DNA of 43,150 nucleotides, taken from an uncultured Bacteroidota bacterium (GTDB lineage Bacteria > Bacteroidota > Bacteroidia > Flavobacteriales_F > PHOS-HE28). Where the stretch lies: positions 1-43,150 of the forward strand of contig CADECG010000011.1 of NCBI GenBank assembly GCA_902825795.1. Direction: 5' to 3'. This document shows positions 25,673-34,375 of the stretch, in pieces; the stretch's first letter is position 1, and every line of letters starts with the position of its first letter. The notes beneath the pieces are model-generated. The model did not search any database. It worked only from the letters and a program-made list of their open reading frames with translations, and had not been told where the DNA came from. The translations under genes and the position numbers were made by a program.

Positions 25673-25717
25673 ACCAATGCAAGAAGCCCCGGTAGTTCCG
25701 GGGCTTCTTGCATTGGT
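25673..25717. terminator. Strong 20-bp perfect hairpin terminator
   Basis: The arm ACCAATGCAAGAAGCCCCGG at 25673-25692 is exactly complementary to 25698-25717, with a 5-base loop TAGTT. It follows the AIPR gene by 11 bases. The outer arms are A/T-rich, but there is no long T run after it; the CTTCTTGC segment within the right arm may act as the pause tract. It also separates AIPR from the padR promoter. Confidence 0.85.
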
Positions 25718-25782
25718 AAGGGTTGGAAGCTGGCGTTGCACGCTATCCGCACCTCCGATCATTCAACCGTTCGTACAAAACA

Positions 25783-25807
25783 TGGTACTTTGTGTTGCAT
25801 AGTACCA
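25783..25807. promoter_or_regulatory. Likely PadR operator overlapping the -33 box
   Basis: A 7-bp inverted repeat, TGGTACT and AGTACCA, with an 11-base spacer. It covers the TTG at 25795-25797, which lies 21 bases before the -7 box of padR. PadR regulators bind short dyads and commonly repress their own operons, so this is the natural autorepression site. Confidence 0.6.
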
Positions 25808-25826
25808 AGCCTAACCCATATGTTTG
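25795..25826 (+). promoter_or_regulatory. padR-pspC promoter (TTG-N21-TATGTTTG)
   Basis: TTG at 25795-25797, a 21-base spacer, then TATGTTTG at 25819-25826, an exact match to the Bacteroidota TTG-N17-23-TAnnTTTG promoter. A start about 7 bases downstream would leave a leader of roughly 50 bases before the padR ATG. Confidence 0.7.
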
Positions 25827-25883
25827 CGTCGTCAAGTACCGGCCGAAGCACAGAACGCTGATCCCGATACGAGGCGCCGCAAC

Positions 25884-26216
25884 ATGAACGTAGAGAACAC
25901 CAAAGCGCAGATGCGGAAAGGCGTGCTGGAGTATTGCATCCTCAGCACCCTGAGCCGGGGCGAGGCATACCCCACCGACATCATCGATAGCTTGAAGGAC
26001 GCGAAGCTGATCGTGGTGGAAGGCACGCTCTACCCACTGCTCACCCGATTGAAGAACTCAGGCTACCTCACCTACCGCTGGGAGGAAAGTCGCAGCGGCC
26101 CGCCGCGCAAGTACTACAAGCTCACCACCGTGGGCCAGAAATTCCTGAAGGAGCTCGACGATACCTGGGATGAGCTCGCACTCGCCGTTAAAAAGACCAC
26201 CAGCAAGAACCCTTGA
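25884..26216 (+). CDS. PadR-family transcriptional regulator
   Basis: A 110-residue winged-helix regulator. QMRKGVLEYCILSTLSRGEAYPTDIIDSL forms the N-terminal helices, and LIVVEGTLYPLLTRLKNSGYLTYRW is the typical recognition helix and wing entry of PadR. GPPRKYYKLTTVGQKFLKEL is the conserved wing/helix that follows. The short C-terminus (type 2 PadR) probably dimerises. The start ATG 25884 gives the standard length; an upstream frame overlaps the operator region and was rejected. It is followed after 10 bases by a PspC-domain gene, a pairing common in Bacteroidota, so it probably regulates that membrane protein and itself. Confidence 0.92.
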   Translation: MNVENTKAQMRKGVLEYCILSTLSRGEAYPTDIIDSLKDAKLIVVEGTLYPLLTRLKNSGYLTYRWEESRSGPPRKYYKLTTVGQKFLKELDDTWDELALAVKKTTSKNP

Positions 26217-26226
26217 GCCAAGCGCT

Positions 26227-28071
26227 ATGAAAAAGACAGTCACAGCAAACATCAGTGGCACCGTGTTCCACATCGAGGAGGACGCCTTCCTCCGCTTGGG
26301 ACGCTATCTCGATAGCATTCGGGCCAAGTTCAACGGCACCGATGGCCGTGAGGAGATCATGGCCGACATCGAGGCGCGCATCGCCGAGTTGTTCCAACAG
26401 CGGCTGGAAGGCCGCAACGTGGTGAGCATCGCCGACGTGGAGCATGTGATCGGCATCATGGGACAGCCCGAGGACTACGCCGGGGACGAAGGAGCAGGCG
26501 CGGGAGCAGGCCCTACCGGAGGCGACCCCACACGAGCGAGCAAACGCTTGTTCCGCGATCCCGATGACCGGTGGGTGGGTGGTGTGCTCTCGGGCTTGGG
26601 GGCCTACATCAAGATGGACGCACTATGGCTACGTGTGATCTTCATCGTGCTACTCTTCCCCATGAGTTTCGGCACGCTTGCTTTCGTGTACATCCTCATG
26701 TGGATACTGGTGCCGCGAGCCGATAGCGCCGCCGACCGCTTGCAAATGCGGGGCGAAGCGGTGAATGTGGACAACATCAAACGTGTGTTCGAGGAGGGCG
26801 GCGAACGCTTCAAGAAAGGTGCTGAGCAGATGGCCAAAGAAGCACAGGATCTTGGGAAGGAATGGGAACCGAAAGCCAAAGCATGGGGACACGAGGCCGC
26901 GCAGACAGCGCGCCGGACAGGTCGCAGTGTTGGCTCGGTGTTGGGCAAGGTGATCGGCATCTTCTTCATCATGATCGGTATCGCCATGCTCATGGGCCTG
27001 CTCAGCGGCGCGGTCGGTTTGTCCGCCGCATCATGGACGGGTAGTTGGGCTGGTGGCAATACCGACTCCTTGGATCTTGGTGGATTGCTCTTTACCACCA
27101 GCGCACATGCCATCTGGATGGTGGTGTCTGGATTTCTCTTGCTGGCCATTCCGGTGATCGGCCTCTTGATCGCCGGCTTCCATTTGCTCATGAACACGCG
27201 CACACCGCGCTGGCTCGGCTGGTCGCTTTGCCTGATCTGGTTGGCCGCACTGATCACTGCGATCACGCTCGGTGTTGGCTTGGGAACCGACTTCCGGCAG
27301 CGCGCGCGCAACCGCACAGAGGCACCGATCGTGCAACCGACGGGGAACGTGGTGCACCTGGCCATGCACCAGCAGCCGGAGGAGTCATGGAGTTACGGTT
27401 GGACCTTCGATCACAATGGTTTCGATTGGCGCGATGAAGGACTGCAGATCATGGATGGACAGGTGAACGGCTGGTGGGCCGAGTGCGACGTGGAGCGCAG
27501 CCCCGACACCCTCTATCACTTGGTGGTGCAGCGCGAAGCCCGCGGCATGGGCAACACGGTGGCCGCTGCACGCGCCGAGCACATCACCTACACATACGCA
27601 CAACAAGGCGACACACTGCTCCTCTCCCCCATCCTCAACTTCCCGCAGGCGGACAAGTTCCGTGGGCAGTGGGTCCGGTTCATTCTGCAAGTACCCGCCG
27701 GTGGCGCGGTCCATTTGAACGAGGGCACCCAGCACATCATCGACGACATCGACAACGTGACCGATACGTGGGACAATGAGATGGTGGGCCGCACGTGGAC
27801 AATGACCGGCAAGGGCTTGGAGGACCTCGATACCACCCACACCGAAATCCGGGACCGTGAGATGCGGCGACGCAACCAGGAGGAACAGATCCACAGAGAG
27901 CACCAACGTCTGGATTCACTCCACAACAAACGCGTAGCCGCTATCGTCTTCCGCGGTCCCGCACCCAAAAGAGCCTCCGCACCGAAGGCAACGACACCCA
28001 TCGCCATCGGCGAGGAGCCCTTCGCCTTCCGGATGCCCAACCTGTTGAACATAGTGCCGTACTTGAGGTGA
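26227..28071 (+). CDS. PspC-domain membrane protein
   Basis: A 614-residue protein. An N-terminal soluble region (about 1-85, TANISGTVFHIEEDA, then DIEARIAELFQQRL and IMGQPEDYAG) precedes a PspC domain around residues 103-160: RLFRDPDDRWVGGVLSGLGAYI, then a hydrophobic span ending WILVPRA. A charged helical linker leads to three further hydrophobic segments (near 238-262, 288-325 and 335-360). A C-terminal beta-rich and then coiled-coil-like tail ends RMPNLLNIVPYLR. PspC domains sense envelope stress in the phage-shock system; this larger architecture is the Bacteroidota type. It is the second gene of the padR operon and ends before a terminator. Confidence 0.88.
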   Translation: MKKTVTANISGTVFHIEEDAFLRLGRYLDSIRAKFNGTDGREEIMADIEARIAELFQQRLEGRNVVSIADVEHVIGIMGQPEDYAGDEGAGAGAGPTGGDPTRASKRLFRDPDDRWVGGVLSGLGAYIKMDALWLRVIFIVLLFPMSFGTLAFVYILMWILVPRADSAADRLQMRGEAVNVDNIKRVFEEGGERFKKGAEQMAKEAQDLGKEWEPKAKAWGHEAAQTARRTGRSVGSVLGKVIGIFFIMIGIAMLMGLLSGAVGLSAASWTGSWAGGNTDSLDLGGLLFTTSAHAIWMVVSGFLLLAIPVIGLLIAGFHLLMNTRTPRWLGWSLCLIWLAALITAITLGVGLGTDFRQRARNRTEAPIVQPTGNVVHLAMHQQPEESWSYGWTFDHNGFDWRDEGLQIMDGQVNGWWAECDVERSPDTLYHLVVQREARGMGNTVAAARAEHITYTYAQQGDTLLLSPILNFPQADKFRGQWVRFILQVPAGGAVHLNEGTQHIIDDIDNVTDTWDNEMVGRTWTMTGKGLEDLDTTHTEIRDREMRRRNQEEQIHREHQRLDSLHNKRVAAIVFRGPAPKRASAPKATTPIAIGEEPFAFRMPNLLNIVPYLR

Positions 28072-28117
28072 AGTGCAAGTGACCCGTCAGCGCAACAAGG
28101 GGTAAAGACGGGTTGCG

Positions 28118-28147
28118 GCGCCCCGACATGTCGGGGCGCTTTTGTTT
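28118..28147 (+). terminator. Intrinsic terminator after pspC
   Basis: A perfect palindrome at 28118-28139, with the 11-base arm GCGCCCCGACA and its exact complement, is followed directly by the T-rich run TTTTGTTTT. It lies 46 bases after the pspC stop codon. Confidence 0.88.
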
Positions 28148-28170
28148 TGGTGATGTGATCGCTAAGCCAT

Positions 28171-30498
28171 GTGATCGCACTGCGAGGTGCGGCTAACTTG
28201 CCCGCGCAATACAGAACCAGCTTTCCCTTGGGCATACTCCGCAATTGGTTCTACTACATACTCGTCGTGGTTGCTGGTGCAGCGGGCGTGTATGTCCTTG
28301 TAACGTTTGGCCGATCGTTGGAAGTTGGCCCCGCATTGGAATTCCCGGCCGGTTCGGAACTGGGGCATTGGCAGCACTTCAAGGCAACGTATCAGGACAA
28401 CATCACGCACCCGTTGGCGAAACTGCTGTTGCAGATCCTCACCATCATCATCACGGCGCGTGTGTTCGGTTTCTTTTGTAAGAAGATCGGGCTGCCGACC
28501 GTAGTGGGTGAGATCGCTGCTGGCATTTTCCTAGGTCCGTCCTTCTTGGCAAGCTATTTCCCTGGCTTCAGCGGATTCCTTTTTCCGCCGGAATCGTTGG
28601 GCAACCTCCAGTTCCTGTCGCAGATCGGGCTGATCTTGTTCATGTTCGTTGTTGGCATGGAACTCGACCTGAAGATCGTGCGGCAGGGTGCCCAGCAGGC
28701 GGTACTCGTGAGCCACGGAAGCATTGTCCTGTCCTTCACCATGGGTGTTGGTCTCAGCTACTTCCTCTATGGCAGGTTCGTAACGCATGCTATACCGTAC
28801 CTGCCGTTCGCCTTGTTCATGGGGGTGGCCATGAGCATCGCCGCCTTTCCGGTCCTCGCGCGTATTGTGCAGGAACGCGGCCTGAACGGCACTCCGCTCG
28901 GGCGCTTCACGATCACTTGCGCTGCCATAGACGATTTCACCGCTTGGTGCCTCTTGGCAGCCGTGATCGCTATTGCTAAAGCGGGTTCCGTTGTCAGTTC
29001 ACTGTGGACGATCGCGCTGGCCGCTGCCTACGTGGCGTTCATGATCATGCTCGTGCGCCCCTTCCTGAAAAAATTAGGGGACGTCTATGCTGACCGTGAA
29101 AGCCTCAGCAAACCGGTGGTCGCGCTGTTCTTCGTGATCCTCTTGTTGAGCGCCTATGCCAGTGAGGTCATTGGTATCCACGCATTGTTCGGCGCGTTCT
29201 TGGCCGGGGTGATCATGCCCACCAACGTCGGGTTCCGCAACATTTTCATTGAAAAGATCGAAGACGTTGCGCTCGTGCTACTGCTTCCGCTCTTCTTCGT
29301 GTACACCGGATTGCGCACTCAGATCGGCCTGCTGGACGATCCGGGTCTGTGGAAGTGGACCGGCGTGATCATTGCCGTTGCCGTTTCGGGCAAATTCGTT
29401 GGAAGCGCATTGCCTGCACGTTTGCTGGGCAACAGTTGGCGCGACAGCTTGATGCTGGGCGCGTTGATGAACACGCGCGGATTGATGGAACTCGTTGTGT
29501 TGAACATCGGCTTCGATCTGGGCGTGCTCAGCTCGGAGATCTTCGCCATGATGGTGATCATGGCGCTGGTGACCACCGCGATGACCGGTCCGAGCCTCTC
29601 CCTTATTGATCGACTGTTACCGCTGCGACGGAAGTCACCGGAGCTGCAGGAGGCCGAGGAACGCAAGTTCAAGGTGCTTGTGCCCTTCGGGGATCCACAG
29701 CGCGGGCGAAGCATGGTGCGTATCGCGCATGCCTTCGTTCGGCGCAATGAAAAAGCGCACATCACCGCCATGCACCTCAGCCCGAGCACGCAGCTCAACC
29801 AGTTCAACTTGGCCGAGCGCGAGCGCGAGAGTTTCGCACCGGTGCGGGCCGAGCAGAAGAAGATGTCCATCACCTTGGAAACGGTGTTCAAGGCCACACA
29901 GGACATCGACAAGGAACTGGTGGAAGTGGCCAACAACGGACAGTATGATCTGGCGATCGTGGGCGTGGGCCGCAGCATCTACCAAGGCACCTTGATCGGT
30001 CGTTTGGTGGGCATCGGCCGCCGCATCATAGACCCGGAACGATTGATCGATACGCTTACCGGCAAGGAGAAGCTCTTCGAGGAAGCCGTGTTCGACGACC
30101 GCGTGCGCATGTTGCTGCGCGAACTGCGGTTGCCCATCGGCATCTATGTGGACAAGGGTCTGCAGGAGATCAACAGCGTTTTCGTACCGCTCTTCAGTAG
30201 CGGCGACAGTTTCCTGTTGCCCTATGCCCAGAAACTCATCTACAACAGTGGCGTCCACGTATCGTTGGTCGATGTTGCAGGCATCTTCGAGCAAAGTCCC
30301 GAATTGCTGGCCACCGTACGCGCTATGCAGGCCGCCTCTGAAGGGCGGTTGTCCTTGGAACGCCGCAACACGTTCGACAAGGATTTCCTAGGGAAGCATG
30401 ACCTGATGCTCGTGGGCTTCGATAGCTGGAAGAAGACCGTGGAAACCCAGAGCGTTTGGCTGGAACACATCCCGAGCACGCTGGTGATGAGGCCGTGA
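28171..30498 (+). CDS. CPA2-family cation/proton antiporter with Usp-like C-terminus
   Basis: A 775-residue transporter. About twelve hydrophobic segments follow an N-terminal segment, with family stretches GEIAAGIFLGPS, LFMFVVGMELDL, MSIAAFPVLARI, ITCAAIDDFTAWCLLA (the acidic pair in the ion path) and NTRGLMELVVLNIG. From about residue 500 a cytosolic region (FKVLVPFGDPQRGRSMVRIA to IPSTLVMRP) resembles two universal-stress-type domains, as in KefB/CPA2 relatives of Bacteroidota. The frame opens with a GTG at 28171; no upstream ATG is available, and starts at later TTG or GTG codons are possible, so the first about 20 residues are uncertain. Probable role: K+ or Na+/H+ exchange and pH homeostasis. 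Confidence 0.88.
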   Translation: MIALRGAANLPAQYRTSFPLGILRNWFYYILVVVAGAAGVYVLVTFGRSLEVGPALEFPAGSELGHWQHFKATYQDNITHPLAKLLLQILTIIITARVFGFFCKKIGLPTVVGEIAAGIFLGPSFLASYFPGFSGFLFPPESLGNLQFLSQIGLILFMFVVGMELDLKIVRQGAQQAVLVSHGSIVLSFTMGVGLSYFLYGRFVTHAIPYLPFALFMGVAMSIAAFPVLARIVQERGLNGTPLGRFTITCAAIDDFTAWCLLAAVIAIAKAGSVVSSLWTIALAAAYVAFMIMLVRPFLKKLGDVYADRESLSKPVVALFFVILLLSAYASEVIGIHALFGAFLAGVIMPTNVGFRNIFIEKIEDVALVLLLPLFFVYTGLRTQIGLLDDPGLWKWTGVIIAVAVSGKFVGSALPARLLGNSWRDSLMLGALMNTRGLMELVVLNIGFDLGVLSSEIFAMMVIMALVTTAMTGPSLSLIDRLLPLRRKSPELQEAEERKFKVLVPFGDPQRGRSMVRIAHAFVRRNEKAHITAMHLSPSTQLNQFNLAERERESFAPVRAEQKKMSITLETVFKATQDIDKELVEVANNGQYDLAIVGVGRSIYQGTLIGRLVGIGRRIIDPERLIDTLTGKEKLFEEAVFDDRVRMLLRELRLPIGIYVDKGLQEINSVFVPLFSSGDSFLLPYAQKLIYNSGVHVSLVDVAGIFEQSPELLATVRAMQAASEGRLSLERRNTFDKDFLGKHDLMLVGFDSWKKTVETQSVWLEHIPSTLVMRP

Positions 30499-30519
30499 GC
30501 GCTCGGACGATCTTCGTGA

Positions 30520-30741
30520 ATGGCGGTGACCATGATCAGTCTATTTCTTGATCCGCAAGGCCCACCGGATGGCAGGCATCTGCTCCGAGCGTTGATCTTG
30601 GTCGGAATGATGATCATCGGTTGGCTCGTAAGCAGCAGATTCCGAAAGTCAGAACCGTGGAAAACCGGCAAGTGGCTCCTGCTGGTGGTGGTGATCGTTG
30701 TCATCGCCGTGTTCATTTTCCTAGCCGCATCTTCGCATTGA
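30520..30741 (+). CDS. Small membrane protein of unknown function
   Basis: A 73-residue protein with two hydrophobic segments (about 22-37, LILVGMMIIGWLV, and 52-69, WLLLVVVIVVIAVFIFLA) separated by a basic loop (SRFRKSEPWKTGKW). It lies 21 bases after the antiporter stop, on the same strand, and may be co-transcribed. An internal ATG at 30532 (MISLF) is an alternative start. No family was recognised. Confidence 0.6.
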   Translation: MAVTMISLFLDPQGPPDGRHLLRALILVGMMIIGWLVSSRFRKSEPWKTGKWLLLVVVIVVIAVFIFLAASSH

Positions 30742-30742
30742 T

Positions 30743-30774
30743 CTTCTGATTTTCTGATCCTCTGATCTACTGAT
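30743..30774 (+). repeat. Four tandem 8-bp units (nnnCTGAT)
   Basis: Four consecutive 8-base units, each ending CTGAT (endings at 30750, 30758, 30766 and 30774), with variable first bases. The array sits 7 bases upstream of the agmatinase-family ATG, in the leader or ribosome-binding region, where a change in copy number would alter spacing. Confidence 0.75.
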
Positions 30775-30781
30775 CCCTTCC

Positions 30782-31831
30782 ATGAGCAAAGCTTCCAAGA
30801 TCAAATCGTTCGACCCGAACAGTCCGGCCAATGCGAACGCACAGCTCTATGGCCTGCCTTTTACCGTAGGCGAAGCCGACGTTGTGATCATCCCCGTGCC
30901 GTGGGAGGTGACCACGAGCTACGGTGGCGGCACGAGCCGTGGGCCGGAAGCCATTTTCGATGCGAGCTTCCAAGTTGACCTGTTCCACCCGGAGTTCCCA
31001 GAGCTGTGGAAACGCGGCATCGCTCTGGATGAGATGCCAAAGCCGTTGCTGGCGCAAAGCATTGCGCTGAAGAAGGAGGCCGGCAAGATCATCGACCTAT
31101 TGAGCACGGGTGGCACCAAGAAACAGAAGGACAAAGCCGCCAAGGCGCTCAAACACATCAACCGCGAATGCGAGGTGATGAACGAATGGGTGGAGGAACG
31201 CACCGCCGAATTGCTCGATACCGGAAAGATCGTTGGACTGCTAGGCGGCGATCACAGCACACCGCTCGGGTTCTACCGCGCTTTGGCGGAACGGTTCAAG
31301 TCCTTCGGCATCCTGCACATCGACGCGCACATGGACCTGCGCCAAGCGTACGAGGGATTCACTTACAGCCACGCGAGCATCATGTACAACGCGCTCGCGT
31401 TGAAGCCCATCCAGAAGATCGTGCAGGTCGGCATCCGCGACTACTGTGCGCAGGAGAACGATGTGGTGAAGAAGGAGAAGGGACGTGTGAGCGTATACCG
31501 CAGCGCTGAATTGCGCAGGCAACAGTTCGAAGGCAGCACGTGGAAGAAGCAGTGCGACCGGATCATCGCGGAGCTGCCGCACAACGTGCACATCAGTTTC
31601 GACATAGACGGGCTCGACCCGACGCTGTGCCCGCACACCGGCACGCCTGTGCCCGGCGGCTTGGCCTTCGAGGAAGCCACCTACCTGCTTTCAAGACTGG
31701 CGCACAGTGGCAAACGCATCATCGGTTTCGACCTGGTGGAGGTATCGCCCGGGCCGAAGGATGAATGGGACGCGAACGTGGGCGCACGCCTGCTATGGCA
31801 TTTGTGCGGGGTGCTCGCGGGTGCTCGGTAA
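30782..31831 (+). CDS. Agmatinase/arginase-family ureohydrolase
   Basis: A 349-residue manganese ureohydrolase. Metal-binding motifs are in order: GGDHS (155-159), DAHMD (181-185) and SFDIDGLDP (272-280); EVSPGPKDEWDANVGAR near the C-terminus supplies the last conserved acidic region. The insert at about 95-150, rich in Lys, is larger than in E. coli SpeB and typical of Bacteroidota agmatinase-family proteins. The likely substrate is agmatine (to putrescine and urea), but arginine or a guanidino acid cannot be excluded from the sequence. The ATG directly follows a tandem 8-bp repeat. A glycosyltransferase follows after 27 bases. Confidence 0.88.
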   Translation: MSKASKIKSFDPNSPANANAQLYGLPFTVGEADVVIIPVPWEVTTSYGGGTSRGPEAIFDASFQVDLFHPEFPELWKRGIALDEMPKPLLAQSIALKKEAGKIIDLLSTGGTKKQKDKAAKALKHINRECEVMNEWVEERTAELLDTGKIVGLLGGDHSTPLGFYRALAERFKSFGILHIDAHMDLRQAYEGFTYSHASIMYNALALKPIQKIVQVGIRDYCAQENDVVKKEKGRVSVYRSAELRRQQFEGSTWKKQCDRIIAELPHNVHISFDIDGLDPTLCPHTGTPVPGGLAFEEATYLLSRLAHSGKRIIGFDLVEVSPGPKDEWDANVGARLLWHLCGVLAGAR

Positions 31832-31858
31832 TGGACAAAGGGGAGTCGTGAAGAAGGG

Positions 31859-33004
31859 ATGATGGGAATGTCAAAGCGGGAGTTCATCGTATTCGCCATC
31901 GGCGATCCGTTCAAGGCCGCCACGTGGAGCAACGTGCCGTACTTTCTTGCCAATACGCTGGAGGACGGCGGGCACATGGTCCACCGGGCCGACCTGTCCC
32001 CCATCCGTCCGCTGCAAGTAGGTTACGATATGTTCATCGGCGTGCTGCGCAAACTGCGGATCACGCAAACGCGGCACTACTTTTTCCGCAGCAGCTTCAA
32101 CGCGTGGCTTACGCAGCGGAAGATCGAGCGCACGTTGCGCGAGCACCACAACGCGCTACCCATCTTCACCACGTTCTCGTTCGGTCGCAACCGGCAGCGG
32201 CGCCCCTACGTCCAGTTCTGCGACATGACCTTCGAACGGCACTTGCGCTACTTCGAAGGGCGCGGCCCGAATACCATGGAGAGCCGCACGATCGCTCGTG
32301 AAAAGAAACATCTGGCCGGTGCGCATCTGGTGGTTTCGCTCTTTCCGGAACAGGCCGAGGAACTACGACTGGAACTGGGTGATCGGGTGCGCTACTACGG
32401 CAATGTGGTGAACACCGAAGCCGTGCGACCGGACCAAGCGAAGTTGCTGGCGCGTGACCTTGAACATCCGGCCATCCTCTTCATCGGCGGAAGCAAGTAC
32501 AAGCCGGGTTTGATGCTCCTGCTGGAAGCATTGGAACGCATGAACGCCGGACGCCCGCACCCTATTGAGCTGCACGTGGTGGGCATGGCGCGCCACGAGG
32601 TGCTGCGCCCCTTGGCCAATTGGACGACAGTGCACGGCTACCTCGACAAGTCAGATCCGGACGACCAACGGAAATACCGTGCGCTCTTGGACCGCTGTGC
32701 ACTGTTCGCGAACCCCATGCCCCGTTGGGGATCGTTCTCCGCAAGCTGTGAAGCCATGCACCACTACATGCCGGTGATCGTGGATGCCTATCCCGAGTTC
32801 ATTCGCACGTTCGGTGAGTCGCCCTCCATAGGCCACCTGCTGCGCACCGCTGAGCAGGATGAACTGGTAACAGCCATAGACCGGTTGCTGGAAGACCAAG
32901 AGCTTTGGCGCACGTGCGCTGTCAATGCGCACACAGCCGTTCAGCCGTTCACTTGGGCGAGCTACGTGCAACGGCTGCTAGCCGACATCGGTGACTCCCG
33001 CTGA
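31859..33004 (+). CDS. Glycosyltransferase, family 4-like
   Basis: A 381-residue GT-B-type protein. The N-terminal half contains FAIGDPFKAATWSNVPYFLANTLEDGGH, a nucleotide-sugar-transferase-like opening, and the C-terminal half contains ILFIGGSKYKPGLMLLLEALERM and HVVGMARHEVLRPLANWTTVHGYLD, typical of the donor-binding domain. The usual E-x7-E motif appears loosely in SASCEAMHHYMPVIVDAYPEF. There is no signal peptide or membrane span, so it is probably cytosolic or peripheral. Starts at 31859 and 31868 (MSKREF) are both possible. Its target is unknown and no polysaccharide cluster surrounds it. Confidence 0.78.
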   Translation: MMGMSKREFIVFAIGDPFKAATWSNVPYFLANTLEDGGHMVHRADLSPIRPLQVGYDMFIGVLRKLRITQTRHYFFRSSFNAWLTQRKIERTLREHHNALPIFTTFSFGRNRQRRPYVQFCDMTFERHLRYFEGRGPNTMESRTIAREKKHLAGAHLVVSLFPEQAEELRLELGDRVRYYGNVVNTEAVRPDQAKLLARDLEHPAILFIGGSKYKPGLMLLLEALERMNAGRPHPIELHVVGMARHEVLRPLANWTTVHGYLDKSDPDDQRKYRALLDRCALFANPMPRWGSFSASCEAMHHYMPVIVDAYPEFIRTFGESPSIGHLLRTAEQDELVTAIDRLLEDQELWRTCAVNAHTAVQPFTWASYVQRLLADIGDSR

Positions 33005-33095
33005 CACAATGCACCCCGCCACTGGTTGTGCGCTCACGTCCACGCATCGGTCTTGACTTCTCCCGCGATCACATCAGACCGGGCCGAACTGGACG

Positions 33096-34328
33096 CTACT
33101 CCATCACCACGACCCGCTCCGCAAAGCGTTCGCTTCCGTTCGACAGGTTCAGCACGTAGGTGCCACCTGCCAGTGCCGACACATCCACGGACCATGGCGC
33201 ACCAGTGTTCGCTTGCTCGCTGATGACCAGCGCTCCGAGCGCGTCATGCATCGTCAGCGTCCATGTACCGTTGGCCAGGCCGGAGATGACGAGTTCATCG
33301 ACCACCGGATTTGGATACGCTGCGATGTTGGATGCCGCGAGGGGCTCCGCGACTCCCGTGAACGGGTTGTAGACGGTAACGCCGCCCGGCACCGTGTTAT
33401 GTCCGCTACCCGGACCCGTGTTACCCGGCGGAACAAGGCCGTAGTACGTGGGGCCGAGCACATAGGGAAAGGCCGGCTCCAGGTCCGCATCGAGCGTTAC
33501 GAAGTAGGCGTAGGTGCCTGACGGATACTCCGGCGTAACGCAGAAGCGGCCATTGTGCACATCGAGCGTGCCAATGCCGCTCACGAACTCATAGTCCTCG
33601 ATGAACGAGCCCCTAGGATACTGCGCATTGAACGGCGGACCATACTGCCCCGCATTGAGCACCGTGCCATCCGGCAATGTCGTACGATCGGTGATGGCTC
33701 GGAGGCGATAGTTCGACAGCATGCGGGTGATGGGCCCAGTGCCGCCGGTGTTCTGGTAGCCATATGCACCATAGATGGGGAAGCCATCGAACGCGAAACC
33801 GATGATGGGCGAATGCTGTGTGCTATCGGTATCGTCGTACAGGCACGTCGGGTTGATGTGCGTGTGGTACTCCATCTGCTGGTTCGGATGGCCGAGGCAC
33901 GCGTCGAAACTGCCACCTTCGAAGTAGTACGCGTTCTGGTTCCAGATACCCTGCATGTTGTAGCTCATGCCATCGCGCGGATTGAAGATCGTGACGCCGT
34001 TGGTCCAAACGCCAATGTGGCCAAGGGGCGTATTCACAGGTACCCAGCTGTTCTGGAAGGGGAACAACGTGATCTTGAATTCCCAATCCTGGTCGCCCGC
34101 ATCGTTGGGGTTGCCATTCCATGGACCTATGGAATAGCCCGGTATGCCAGCGCAACCCACGTACACATCAAGATTGTCGTACACCACTTCGCGCACGTTG
34201 CTGAGGATGCCGTTGTAACCGGTCTCGCTTCCAGGGTTGATGACCCAAGAAGTGATGGCGGGGCTGAGCTGCGCGCTGGCTGGAACAGCAATTGCGGCAA
34301 ACGCGATGACGATGGAACGGAGACGCAT
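33096..34328 (-). CDS. YHYH-domain secreted protein with T9SS tail
   Basis: A 410-residue protein. A signal peptide, MRLRSIVIAFAAIAVPASAQ, precedes a YHYH-domain region whose signature is MEYHTHINPTC (152-162) followed by IIGFAFDGFPIYGAYG (175-190), with acidic and His residues that probably bind metal. The last about 75 residues (AAYPNPVVDELVISG to RFAERVVVME) form a textbook T9SS type A domain, including the YPNP opening. The start is set by the signal peptide; a long upstream frame has no signal and overlaps the next gene. YHYH proteins have no established function. It converges on the glycosyltransferase gene, with about 90 empty bases between. Confidence 0.88.
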   Translation of the reverse strand: MRLRSIVIAFAAIAVPASAQLSPAITSWVINPGSETGYNGILSNVREVVYDNLDVYVGCAGIPGYSIGPWNGNPNDAGDQDWEFKITLFPFQNSWVPVNTPLGHIGVWTNGVTIFNPRDGMSYNMQGIWNQNAYYFEGGSFDACLGHPNQQMEYHTHINPTCLYDDTDSTQHSPIIGFAFDGFPIYGAYGYQNTGGTGPITRMLSNYRLRAITDRTTLPDGTVLNAGQYGPPFNAQYPRGSFIEDYEFVSGIGTLDVHNGRFCVTPEYPSGTYAYFVTLDADLEPAFPYVLGPTYYGLVPPGNTGPGSGHNTVPGGVTVYNPFTGVAEPLAASNIAAYPNPVVDELVISGLANGTWTLTMHDALGALVISEQANTGAPWSVDVSALAGGTYVLNLSNGSERFAERVVVME

Positions 34329-34375
34329 GGGGGGAGAAATTGGCCGGAAGACCCGAACCGATGGTGAAGGTTTGA

